Origin: Emiliania huxleyi CCMP1516
Taxonomy: Eukaryota > Haptophyta > Isochrysidales > Noelaerhabdaceae
DNA: 26,955 bases
Reading direction: 5' to 3'
Assembly: GCF_000372725.1 (NCBI RefSeq)
Contig: NW_005198466.1
Span: 38,960-65,914 of the forward strand
Both the position numbers and the translations under genes were made by a program. Within the stretch, counting starts at the first letter, position 1; each line of letters opens with the position of its first letter. The notes under the pieces are model-generated. The model worked only from the letters and a program-made list of their open reading frames with translations. It was not told where the DNA came from and searched no databases. Positions 1-9,675 of the stretch are shown in pieces.

Positions 1-865
1 TGGGAGCTCTCGGCGACGCCCAATGCGTGCGCCGGTAAGGGGGAGTGTGCGCGCGCGTGTGTGAGATGTGGATTGTGGCAGGCCTGCTGCTGCTGATGGG
101 AATGGCTCTGTGTGTGGCGCTGCGCTGGCGTGCGGCGCGCGCGTGCTGTGCGCGTGTGCGTGTTGGATCCGCGCGTGCGTCTGCGTGTGCTGCGCGCGCG
201 CCGCCGGCGTGTGCTGTGTGCTGTACTCTGCTGTGCGCCTGTTTGTGAGTCTTTGAGGCGCAGGCCTGGCTGGCAGGGCTGCGCGGTGGGCTGCGGCGCG
301 CTGCGGGTGGTTGTGCGCCTGCCTGGTGGCGTGCGGCGGCCGCGCAACCCGCCCGACCGGGTCGTCGGCGGCCCAGGGCGCGAGCATGCGGTCGGCGCTG
401 CATGTGAGGCTGCTGCGCGGCTGGCGCGTATGTTTCCGTGCGATGAGGGACGCGCGTATGTGTTCACGCTGCGGGCGCGGGCGGGCGCGGGGGGCGGCGT
501 GGTCTCACCGCGGTCCGACGCCGGTTGGTCTTCGGCGTGACGAGGGCGGGCGCGCAGAGAGGCCTTGCCGCCATCGCGTTGCCGCGAAGGAAAAAGAATT
601 ATGGACCAGACTTACAGATGTGTCTTCAGTGGCGGGTTTGTGCCTAATAACGGCAGTATTGGAGAAACAGGCGCGGAACCCAGCGACGCGTGCCGGTGAG
701 GCCGATTTTCTTAAACGGACTTAAAAGAGGGACCCCCCACCGTGCCTGCAATCTCTTAAATGACAATTTGAGCCCCAAAACCTCCTCATTTCTTAAAAGG
801 TCTTAAAACAATCCGGCCCTCAGAACCCTAGGGGTACCCTAAGGCCTCCTTAATGCTTAAAGGCA
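1..865. other. Gene-poor low-complexity region
   Basis: The first 540 bases are dominated by TGTGCG/GCGCGC runs. They give overlapping open frames in several phases whose products are only Arg, Cys, Ala and Val. I read this as composition and not coding. From about 590 the DNA becomes more AT-rich. Between 710 and 861 the word CTTAAA occurs six times (starting near 710, 720, 755, 792, 802 and 856). I see no RNA gene. Confidence 0.5.
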
Positions 866-1009
866 ATGGGGTCTAGATTTGGAGCGCTCGCCGAAGAGGA
901 GTACGACAAAATAGCGCCCGTGATTGCCCGCACACTGCCCGCACTCACGGACTCCATTCCCAAAAGAAAGAGAGGGGAGCTCGCAGGAGAGGTGACGAGT
1001 GAACTACAG
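866..1009 (+). CDS. Possible first exon of an unidentified protein
   Basis: An ATG opens 48 codons that read as an ordinary soluble protein, with an acidic AEEEYDK stretch and a basic PKRKR cluster that could serve as a nuclear localisation signal. It ends in CAG followed by GTAGTG, a good 5' splice site in phase 0. Past that point the frame becomes Cys/Arg-rich and unconvincing. No downstream exon could be joined with confidence. The RFGALAEEE-like start is loosely reminiscent of the N-termini of retroelement gag-type proteins, so a transposon remnant is an alternative. I do not recognise a family. Confidence 0.25.
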
Positions 1010-2356
1010 GTAGTGGGGAAGGCAGCCTCGACCGCGTGGAGAAGACAGCAGCACTGTCCGACCTCAAAACATGCACAACAAGCGGGATTTGTGACTCTGT
1101 CCTCGATTCTTCAGTCGCTCTGCCGGACGCGCTCGCTTTGTCGCGGGGGTCACCAGTGCAAGCCGTGTGGACGCCCAGAATAGCCTCCCCTGGCTTAGCT
1201 AGAGTGAGAGATATTGTGCACGTGGTCAGCCTCTACAATATATACACTGACACTTTACCTCCCAGAGCTCGTCTAGGTCCGCCACGGCCATCCTCAGCCT
1301 CCAGAGGGCCCCCGGCCGCGGCGCGGTGCGGCGGCGTCACAAATCCGACGTCAGTTCACAGGGACGCGATCGGGCGATCTGAAGTCCAACTAGGCGTATG
1401 GATTGTCCGCCCAGAGCTATCACCTGGACCCCTCAATGGACGCCTGCGGTGCCGCCCCCACGAGGTGTTGTTCACACCTGTCCAACCATTCGTGCAGCAG
1501 GAACGCGCTGTGTGTGGCTGGCAGCAAACTCAAATGACGACGGGTTGCAGCCTCGTAGCTCAACGGCAACATTGTGCATGAGGAAGGCTGATAGAAGTAG
1601 CACCAGCCACACAACCAACAGCTTCTGGAGAGTATGCGGAGCGCAAGCAGCCGGTGATCAAAGGCGTGTTGCTGTCGGTGGCAGATTGCCAGAGGGACGC
1701 CGGCGCCTCGGTGCGTGGCTTCGTCACAATTTTCCACCGCTCAACTTGGAGGCAGTGTGTCTAGTAGCGTGCTACACCTATGACGGCGGACCTCACTGGG
1801 GCGCCGACGTGCGACGACCGTCTGGGATCGAAAGACGAAACCGCGTCCCAGGAGCTCGTGCAGACGGCGCGCTCCGGAGCTCGGTGGCGGGAAATTTGAA
1901 GGGAACGTGGTGGCTTCCCACCGCCTTTGTATGTGCCCAATAAAGTGCTAACACGACCCTCGGGCAGCAGGGGGTATGTGGCGAGCGCACGGAGGCACAG
2001 TTAGGCCGCCGTGATATCGCCCTTCCGGGCACCCCGTTCTTCGGTAGCCGTTTAGGGGTTAACCGTAACGTTTTTGAACACCGTGTTAACGTTAACGCAC
2101 CAGCCCTGGCGGAAGGTGGCGTCCAGCCAGTCTAACATGCTGCATGGAATGCGCCAGCTGCCACAGCGGCGGGCAACGTACTCACTTGGTCTGTGTCTCG
2201 CATGCTCGAGAAAGCACAGCCTGATGCGGATCCTCTCTTCAACAGGCTGTGAACAGGCACACCCGCACCGGCTGGCGGCTCGGCTTTCGATACTCAGCAG
2301 CCCGGTCTGGCAGAGAATAGGGCGCCGGCGATCGCAGCCCGGCCGCGGCGGTCGGC
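1010..2356. other. Stretch without a supported gene, downstream of the kinesin gene
   Basis: Several open frames overlap here on both strands, but none looks like a protein family. An AATAAA lies at 1939-1944 on the plus strand without a gene to serve. Near 2089-2100 there is a small palindrome, GTTAACGTTAAC, in an AT-richer patch. The segment next to 2356 should contain the 3' UTR of the minus-strand kinesin gene. Confidence 0.4.
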
Positions 2357-5300
2357 TCAGCTCAGGTTGGACAGCTGCCTCAGTGGGGAGGCGCCGGGGA
2401 TGGCGGCGAGGGCGCGGGCCTTGGCGCGAATGCTCCGCGACGCGGTCGGGAGGCGCGAGACGGAGCTGTTCTCGGATGCGCTCGGCAGCGGCACGTTCTC
2501 GATGCCCGCCTCGCCGTCGCCGCCCGCAGCGCGCCGGCGTTGCGGCGTTGCGGCGCCGGCAGCACCGGAGGCGGCGGAGGCTACGGCGGAGGCCTCGAGG
2601 GCACGCTCCTGCTCGGTGGTGAGGCAGAGGGCGCGCAGCTTCTCCTCGCTCCGCTCCGGGCGCGCCTCGCGGGCCTCCTCCGGGGGCACCGCCTCGGCAG
2701 CGTGCAGCACGTCGGTGCAGAAGGTGGCGACGGCCGACGAGGCGCCCTCGAGCGAGCTGCCCGCCGCCTCCCCGTGCCGCTCCTCCTCGCCCCGCTGCTC
2801 CTCTTGCGTGGCTGTCAGCGCCTCGCCCCACTCGCGCAGCGCGGATGAGGCGGCGGCGGCGGTGCTCGCGGAGGCAGCTTCGCCCTCGGCGGCGCGCGCG
2901 CGCAGCGCCTCGCACCGCTCCGAGAGCGCAGCCTCGGCGGCGCCCCACTCTGCGGCCTCCACGTCGGCGGCGGCGGCGCGCCGCGCCGCGGCCGCCTGTG
3001 TCTCGGCGACCACTGCCCTCTCGAGCTCGGCGACGTTGTGACTCTGTTGCGCGGCCTCGGCACCGGCCGTCGAGGCGGCCTCGGCCGCGAGCGCCGGGAT
3101 GGCGCTCACGGCAGCCTCGCACTGAGAGGCTGCCGCCGTGCAGTGCGCGCCCCAGTGATCCACCGCGTCGGCCACGCTCGCGTCCGCTGCAGCCGCCGCC
3201 TCGAGCAGGCCCTGGAGGCGGGCCTCTGCCGCGTCGTTTTCGCGCGTGGCGGCCTGCTCCCACGCCTGCAGCGCCTCGCTCTCTGCGCAGATGGCCGCCA
3301 GCCCCGCGCCCGCCGATTGGGCCTTCTGCACGGCCGCCGCCTGGCACACGGCCGCGCTGCTCATGATCGTCGTGGCGCCATCCATCGCGGTGGAGAGCGC
3401 CGCGTGCGTCGCATCGCCGGCTTCGGCCCAGCGGGTGGCTGCACCGCCGGCCGCGGCAACATGGCTTTCGACGCGCGTCAGCACGACGGCCTCGCGTGCG
3501 GCGACATCGTCCGACTGAGCCGCGGCGGCGTCCATGGCAGCGCTCGCCGCCTCGCCGCTCGCCGACCACGCAGCCGCCTGCTCGCCGACGGCGGCCGCGG
3601 CGGTGGAGAAGCGCGCCTCGGCGGCGACCATGGCTTGCTCGACCTCCTCGTCGGTGGCGATCTCGCGCGCGATGGCGGCCGAGATCGCCCGGCTGCTCTC
3701 GCCCCAGCCCGCGCACACCTCCTGCATGGCCACCAGCCCCGCGGCCGCCTCGGCCGTCGCGGCACCGGCCACGCCTTCGAGCGACGCGCAGGCCGAGATC
3801 TGAGCGTCAATCTCGCCCGAGACGCCCTCGCCCTGACGAGACCACTCGTCAACGCAGCCCTCCTCCTTGGCCGCCAGCGCTTCATATCCGGCCGCCGCCT
3901 CGCGAACCAGCCCGATCACGCCGGCTGCGCTGCTCGCCGCGTCGCGCGCCTTGGCCGCGGCCGCGTCGCCACTGGCGGCCCATGCGGAGGCGTGTTCGGC
4001 CGCCGTCTCGGCGGACGCACGGTAGCGGGCCTCGGCGGCCCGCAGCGCCGCCTGCCCCTCGCCATCGCTCTGGATGGTCCTTTCGAGGGCGGCCGAGACG
4101 AGCCGGTTCGACTCGCCCCAGCCGGCGGCGACCTCGCCCGCCGCCACGTGCTTGGCCTTCACCTCTTCACGCAGCGCGCGGCTCTGGGCGCTCGCCTCGG
4201 CCTGCTGCTGGAGCAGGCCCGCCACGCGGCTGTCGAGCGACCCCTCGAGCCCAGCGAGCTGCTCGGCGAGCATCGCCTTCACTCCGGCCATCATCGCCTC
4301 CATCGCCGCCGCGCGGCCCGCCTTGAACTCGTCGACAGTGGAGCGCAGCGCCGCCTCCGTCGCCGCGGACGCCGCAAGCTGCGCCTGGATGCCCGCCTCC
4401 ACCGAAGCGTCGGCCGCGCCGATCGCCGCCTTCTGCGCCGCCTCCGCTGCGCTCTCGCCGTCGCGTCGGTGTCCAGAGAGGGTCTCCTCCATGCTGGCAC
4501 ACTGCGCTGCGAGCCGCTCACACTCAGCGTCCACGCCGCCCGTCACGGCGGCTGTGGCCGACGCCATGGCCTTTGCCTGCTCAGCGCGCTCTGCGGCCGC
4601 CGCCGCGTCCGCCGTCTGCATCGCCTCGGTCAGCGCGTCGCACACGCTCGCCTGCAGCTCCGCCTCCTGCGCCGCGGCAGCCGCCGCAACGCCCGCCCGC
4701 GCGCTCGCGAGGTGGTCGCGCAGCGAGCCCTCTGCCTGCTTGGTCGCCCGCAACCGCTCCACCGCGCCAGTCAGCGCCTGCTGCGCATCCGCGCAGCGCT
4801 TGAGCACGTCTTCGCTCGCGAGGTGTCGCTGCTGCTCGAGGGCATCGAGCTGAGCCTTGGCCGTGTCCTCGGCGTTGCCGCGCGCCTGCTCGGCCGCCAC
4901 GGCGTTGAGCGCCTCGCGCCGGGCCGCGTGCGCGGCGGCGGCGACGGGGACGATGCCGTGGTCGACGGCGGAGACTGCGGCCACGGTGGTTGTGAGCAGC
5001 GCGGTGTGCTGGCTCAGGGCCTGCTTCTCCGCCCCCTCACGGTGTGCGCCGACGGCGGAGCGAAGCGCAGCAGATTGCACAGCGAGGCGCTCCCGTGCGT
5101 CCGCGCAGCCGCCCGCCGCCTCGGCACCCACAGCGTCGAGCTCAGCCGCCACCGCCGCCCTCTCAGCGGCCTGTGCGTCGGCGCCTGCCGCCTGCGCAGC
5201 CGACAGCCCGCGGACCTGCGCGTTGAGCGCCGCCGCCTGGGCAGTCTCATGCTCGGCGCGCTCCGCCGCGGCGGCGTCGAGCGTGGCTCCGAGGGACTCC

Positions 5301-8212
5301 TCACTTGCGCGCTGGCGGCGCAGCATCGCCGCCGCGCCTTGCAGCTGAGTCCGCTCCTCGCCCCGCGCAGCCTCCTCCCCGCGCAGCCCAGCCGCCGCGG
5401 CAGCGGCGCTCGTGGACAGCTTCTCCTGCAGCTCCGCCTGCAGCAGGTCGCTCTGCATCCGGGCGGCCGCCACCGCAGCGAGCGCCTCGCTGGTCCACGC
5501 GGTGGCGGCGGCCTCCGCGCTCTCGGCAGCGCCCGCGAGGCGCGTGAGCCCCGCGCCAATCTCCGCCACTGCCGCGGCGACCAGCTCGCCCAAGGCGACG
5601 CCGGCCTGGCCCTCTGCCGCGTGCGAGGCTTCGCGCCGCCCGCGAGCCGCTTCGCCCTGCGCCGTGTGGGCGGCGCCCACCTCGCCCGCTCCGGCGGTGA
5701 TCGCTCCTCCGAGGCTGTCCTCCAGGTCGCGCATCACGCCGACGCTCTCGTGGAGCAAGGCCTGCTGGCTCTCGCGCGTGGCGTTGAGCACAGCCTCGCG
5801 CTGGGAGAGCGTGCACCTGGAAGGAAGAGCAGGAGGCAAGGGATCCGGGTCCAAATGGGGTGGGGGGAGGGCGGGGGGGAGGGGTGTAGCCGCGGTCGCG
5901 GGTTTGCTGGGTTGATGGTGATACAGTCGCGATTGCCGGAGGGCAGACTCAGGGGCGGCGGGTTCGGCTCGGGGCAAGTGGCGTACACCTGGTGGCCGTC
6001 AGCTCGCCCGAGACTTGCTCCTTCTCCTCCTTGGCGAGGCTGAGCGAGACTTGGGACTCCTGGGGCGAGGGCGATGGAGGAATGAGGGAGTGGGGGAGCA
6101 AGGTGGAGAGAGGGTGTCAGAGGAAGGTGGCGAGAGGCTGACTGGAGGCCATCATGAAGAGGGAGGGGGTGGAAGGGATGGGGGGGCGGAGGCGGTGCCA
6201 GCGGAGGGGGTGAGTGAGGGACATGTGGCGGAGCAGGAGGTGAAACGGCTCGGAGCGCCCATCTGATCAGGGCCGACCTGCAGCGCTTCCCGCGTGCTGT
6301 CCAGATCCTTCTCCACCGTCTCCGCGCGCTGCACCGCCGCCTGCTCAGTGGTGTGCTTGCGGGCGAGAGCGCTCTGCGCCTCCTCCACCTGCGCCTCCAT
6401 GTACTGCAATCGGCACTCCATCTCGACGAAAGAGTCCGCGCCGACGCCGCAGTTGAGCCTCGTCGCCTCCATGTTGGGCCCGCCCGCGCCTCGGTCCCGC
6501 GGGGTGGTGATCATCCGCTGCGAGGCCACCGGCTTGTTCTCGATGCCGTGGGCGCTCTGCGCGTAGCTGAGCGTGGAGAGCGACTCTTCGCAGCAGAGGA
6601 TGGAGGGAGAGAGCGTCGCGATGATGCAGGTCTTGCAGCGCCCGCCGAGGCTCTCCTGCAGAGGGAGGTGGTGGTGTGTGTGTGTGTGTGGGGGGGGGGG
6701 GGCGTGGGAGGCCAGCTTAGGGGCTCTGGGACCCGGGCTTGGGGAATGCCACGCGGAGCGGCTGCCTGCCTCCGCTATGGAGCCCACCCCTGCCTGAGAG
6801 GAAGCACCAACTCCGGGCAGCGTCGCGCCTGCAGCAGGCGAGTCAGCTTGGAGTCGCGGTACGGGATGCGGCCCTGCTTCTCGCGCAGCGACGTGATGAC
6901 GCGACCCAGCGTCAGCAGGGACTGGTTGATGTTCATCGCCTCGCGCATGCGCGTGCGGTCCTGCGCCCCCACGCCCGAGGTCTTGGCACACTCGCTGCCC
7001 GCCAAGTCGACCATGTGCAGCTTGCCCACGCGCGCAATCTCCATCCCGTCGGGCGTCTTCTCGCGCAGGTTGACGGTCAGCGTGAAGAGGCAGTGCGAGC
7101 GGGACGACTCCTTGTTCATCTTGGTCTGAGGAGGGGGCGAGAAGAGGCTTCATGGGAGCAAGATGCCACCTGCCCACTCGTCTCCCGCCCACTCGTCTCC
7201 CGCCCACTCCGCTCCCGCACGCCCCTCGCCCACCGGCTTCTTTCCCGTCCACTCCTTGCCCGCTCCCGATCGCCCCTCGCCCCGCACCTCTCCGATCTTG
7301 CGGCGGTCTTGGGCTGCACGCAGGATGCGAAGCACGTCCTCGGGGGTGTTGACCTCGTGCGTGAGCAAACCGGCGCAGTGGACGCCCTTGCCCTGCTTGC
7401 TGTCATCGACGATGGCGAGCTTCGCGCCAGGCTCGTCCGCTGGCGAGAGGAGATCGTGAAGCACCTGGACCAGGGCGGCACTTGGTGAGAGGAGCGGTGG
7501 CGCCAGGGCGGCGTAGAGCGATACACCAAGAGGTGGAGGGCTGGCAGCGGACGGCAAGCGGACAGGTGCGAGCATCCTCCTCTGCCACCCCATAAGCAAG
7601 AGATGTGCATGAGAACGACACGGGAGGGCGGGTGTCCGGTAGGGTGACGGGTATCTGGTGTGGTGCAGTGCTCAGGTCAGCGACAGAGCGCCATCTCCAC
7701 GCTGCGCCGCACCTCGTTGTAGATCTCGAGATACGAGACGGTGCAGGTGCTCTCCAGAACGTGCTCGCCCTGCAGCGCGGTGAAAATGTGCTCGGCGGCG
7801 CGCGGGATGATGCCCATCTCCTCGGGGATGTCGATCCGGCCCTCGATCGTGTGCGTCTTGCCCGTGCCGGTTTGGCCGTACGCAAAGAGAGTGGACTCAT
7901 AGCCGCGTAGCACGTCGCCGAGGATCGGCAGCATGGTGCTGTCGAACACATCCTGAGAGGGAACGGGCGACTTGGATGTCTCACGCTTTCTCAGGTCCGG
8001 TCATGAGCTGCACGCACCTGCTGGGTGCTAAACGAGCCGAAGACATTCTGGAATTTGAAGATGTTCCTCTGAGCGCGATGGCCAGTGCCGCGGATGAGGC
8101 AGACCTCTTGCCGCTCGGTCGAGGTGGTCACGATGGGAAGGGTGCCCTCGCTCTTCTCCTTGTTATTGGGGGGGCGAACCCGGACGACGACTTGGATGGC
8201 CTCGCTCGCCAT
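2357..8212 (-). CDS. Kinesin-5 (BimC/Eg5-type) motor protein, seven exons
   Basis: This is a plus-end-directed mitotic kinesin, known to slide antiparallel spindle microtubules as a bipolar tetramer. Exons: 8212-8018, 7952-7713, 7464-7288, 7125-6829, 6655-6278, 6059-5989 and 5816-2357. They join in frame to 1605 aa. The motor begins with [10 protein letters not shown]; the P-loop GQTGTGKT is at 91-98, switch I SSRSH at 211-215 and switch II DLAGSE at 244-249. [41 protein letters not shown] and ENKP are the kinesin-5 pattern. Residues from about 360 form coiled coil. The last exon alone gives 1152 aa, very rich in Ala, Glu and Gln, with a repeat of about 138 aa (WGES at 1019 and 1157). A TPQRRR at 1543 could stand for the CDK-phosphorylated BimC box. 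The start ATG is directly followed by the motor. Intron 4 has a GC donor. The motor is certain; small errors in exon 6 are possible. Confidence 0.93.
6656..6828 (-). other. GC-AG intron in the kinesin gene, with a microsatellite
   Basis: The conserved motor sequence LTRLLQ|ESLGG is interrupted here. On the minus strand the exon ends in CTGCAG and the next bases are GCGCGACG, so the donor is GC and not GT. The acceptor is TGCAG. No GT nearby restores the conserved protein. The intron is 173 bp. It carries a (GT)n run followed by a run of Gs (plus strand, about 6672-6702). Confidence 0.8.
7172..7216. repeat. 15-bp tandem repeat, three copies, in kinesin intron 3
   Basis: The unit GCCCACTCGTCTCCC occurs at 7172-7186 and 7187-7201, with a third copy changed at one base (7202-7216). 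It lies wholly within an intron (7287-7126). Confidence 0.85.
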
Positions 8213-8300
8213 GACGGCTTCGGTCGCGCGTGCGAAGTGAACGACGGGGTCTCGCGTGCGAGGTGGGCTGGATCCTAGGGCGCCTTTGAAAGGCTTCGTG

Positions 8301-8324
8301 TCTCGAGGTCTCGAGGTCTCGAGG
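8301..8324. repeat. 8-bp tandem repeat TCTCGAGG x3 upstream of the kinesin start
   Basis: Three perfect copies of TCTCGAGG lie 89-112 bp upstream of the kinesin ATG, in its 5' UTR or promoter. Each copy contains the palindrome CTCGAG. It may be only a microsatellite. Confidence 0.8.
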
Positions 8325-8367
8325 TGGAACGGCAGGAAGCCGGGGAAGACGAACCCGAGGAGGATGA

Positions 8368-8847
8368 AACACCTGTGGTAATATCCCGTCGTCAGCTGTC
8401 ACGATACACCCGAAGGGGACCCCAGCGCCAGCATCATCCGTGGAGGTACAAGTGTTCGAAGAGAGAGTGGACCTGAGCAACGATATGACTTGGCGACAAA
8501 TGATCCGAGTGGGCGTCAGAAGAGTCGTCCTTGCGCGAGGAGAGCTCGATAAACTCGAGGGGCCAAAATATGCCGCGAGGAGGGCAGAGCTGCGACGAAA
8601 GGCGAGAGAAGCAGCGAGAGCAAGGGAGCGGCAGGCGGCGGCGCCGTCGCAGAACGAGGCAGAGGAGAGCGACGCGACAGAGGAAGAAGCGACAAGAGAG
8701 AGAACGACGAGAGTGGGACGACCGCGAGGTGGCATGAAGGTTGCAGCGAGAATCGGCGAGAGACTGCGAACGAAGAGAGATAGGAAGAGGCGGACGCCCA
8801 AGGGTGAGGGCCGAGGAGCTAAGAAGCGCACCCAGCGGGCCGGATGA
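8368..8847 (+). CDS. Possible exon of a highly charged, basic protein
   Basis: The frame is open from 8368 to the stop at 8847. From about 8440 it reads as a plausible protein: a short mixed segment (VDLSNDMTWRQMIRVGVRR), then a long Arg/Ala/Glu helix-forming stretch, an acidic patch and a Lys/Arg-rich end. No ATG lies before 8488, so if real it is either a downstream exon (a possible acceptor is the CAG near 8393-8395) or starts at the internal Met. It is divergent from the kinesin gene. The opposite strand is also open but Ser/Leu/Arg-rich and less protein-like. I recognise no family. Confidence 0.3.
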   Translation, partial: NTCGNIPSSAVTIHPKGTPAPASSVEVQVFEERVDLSNDMTWRQMIRVGVRRVVLARGELDKLEGPKYAARRAELRRKAREAARARERQAAAPSQNEAEESDATEEEATRERTTRVGRPRGGMKVAARIGERLRTKRDRKRRTPKGEGRGAKKRTQRAG

Positions 8848-9150
8848 TCGGGATCGGGTTGCGGGCAAGAGAGCCCTAGCCCCGGGGGTGCGCGTTCGCA
8901 GGGAAAGGGCCTTAAAGTAAACACGCGTCTCCGAGGGTTGGCTCCGCGCTCCGGGTTTCCCCTAGCAGCAGACCGCCCCCTCTACTCGGAGCTATAATGA
9001 ACACCAGACATGAACAGGTAGGTAGGTAGAAAGGTGAAGAACAGCCAGGCTCGGACACGACACGCATTCGGCAAATTTGTTTTTTATGAGCTTAGCCTTC
9101 GATGTTATGAAACAACGCTAGGCGTTTTTTATTCGGTTCTTCGCCGCGAC
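8848..9150. other. Intergenic gap
   Basis: No gene seen. A short GGTA tandem run (AGGTAGGTAGGTAGA) lies near 9019, followed by an AT-rich patch that ends just before the ATG at 9151. The patch is a plausible promoter/5' UTR of the next gene, but I see no defined element. Confidence 0.4.
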
Positions 9151-9555
9151 ATGGGCGTTTGTCTCCTCCTGCTTCTGATAGCTCCGGCCAATGCATTTGG
9201 CCGCCGCGCCCTCCTCGCTGCGGCAGGCGCGAATGCATTCTCTGCCACTAGCGCGAGCGCAGGTGACTACCTCAAGGTGTCCTGCACTCGCGATGACGAT
9301 GCGTGCCTCTCGGCAAAACGAGCGGGAGCAAAGGCCGCCTTCGAGAACCTCAAGCCTCTGCCGCTCGCTGAATACAAGCGCTTGGGTGCGACCGCCATCT
9401 CCGCCCTCCGCGACCCGTCAGTCAAGATATCAGCCGACGAGAAGCCCGAGCTGAGGTCTTCTCTGTTCGGCGACTCGTACCTCACGATGCAATGCGAGAG
9501 TGGTGACAAAGCCTGTGCCGCGAAGCGACGGGAGAGAGCCGGTGGCGCGCGATAG
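9151..9555 (+). CDS. Small plastid-targeted protein with two Cys-x6-Cys modules
   Basis: 134 aa. The ATG at 9151 sits in a strong context (GCCGCGACATGG) and begins a clear signal peptide, a run of Leu ending ANA|F. Phe16 right after the predicted cleavage site, followed by GRR and an Ala/Ser-rich stretch to ASA37, is the bipartite leader of secondary-plastid algae. R18-R19 before ALLAAAGANAF could also act as a Tat-type signal into the thylakoid lumen. The mature part (from about residue 38) has two similar pieces: YLKVSC-x6-C-xSAKR near 40-56 and YLTMQC-x6-C-AAKR near 110-126. They are separated by a charged linker, which suggests an internal duplication. No upstream ATG gives a better start. 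The function is unknown and I recognise no family. The reading frame and targeting are well supported. Confidence 0.7.
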   Translation: MGVCLLLLLIAPANAFGRRALLAAAGANAFSATSASAGDYLKVSCTRDDDACLSAKRAGAKAAFENLKPLPLAEYKRLGATAISALRDPSVKISADEKPELRSSLFGDSYLTMQCESGDKACAAKRRERAGGAR

Positions 9556-9675
9556 CCAGACTAGCGCGGCCGCCCCACAAGTAAGGACGACTTTAAGTAC
9601 GCAGCCACTATCATCTGCGTTAAAACTCCGGTGCAACAAAAAAGGCGTGGGTTCGGTTATTGTAGCACCCGTACT

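Noticed and set aside
45..540. Several overlapping Cys/Arg/Val-rich open frames
   Set aside because: They come from TGTGCG repeats, are open in all phases at once and show no protein features.
1540..1620. tRNA-like D-arm (GTAGCTCAACGG)
   Set aside because: No anticodon arm or T-arm follows and no acceptor stem closes.
2052..3716. A 554-codon Arg/Gly/Ala frame on the minus strand
   Set aside because: It is a shifted frame over the kinesin tail exon. Its composition is typical of GC-rich frame shadows.
3038..6043. A 1001-codon open frame on the plus strand across the kinesin tail
   Set aside because: It is the antisense shadow of the GC-rich, Ala-coding tail exon. The product is mostly Arg, Gly, Leu and His with no domain, while the minus strand continues a clear kinesin.
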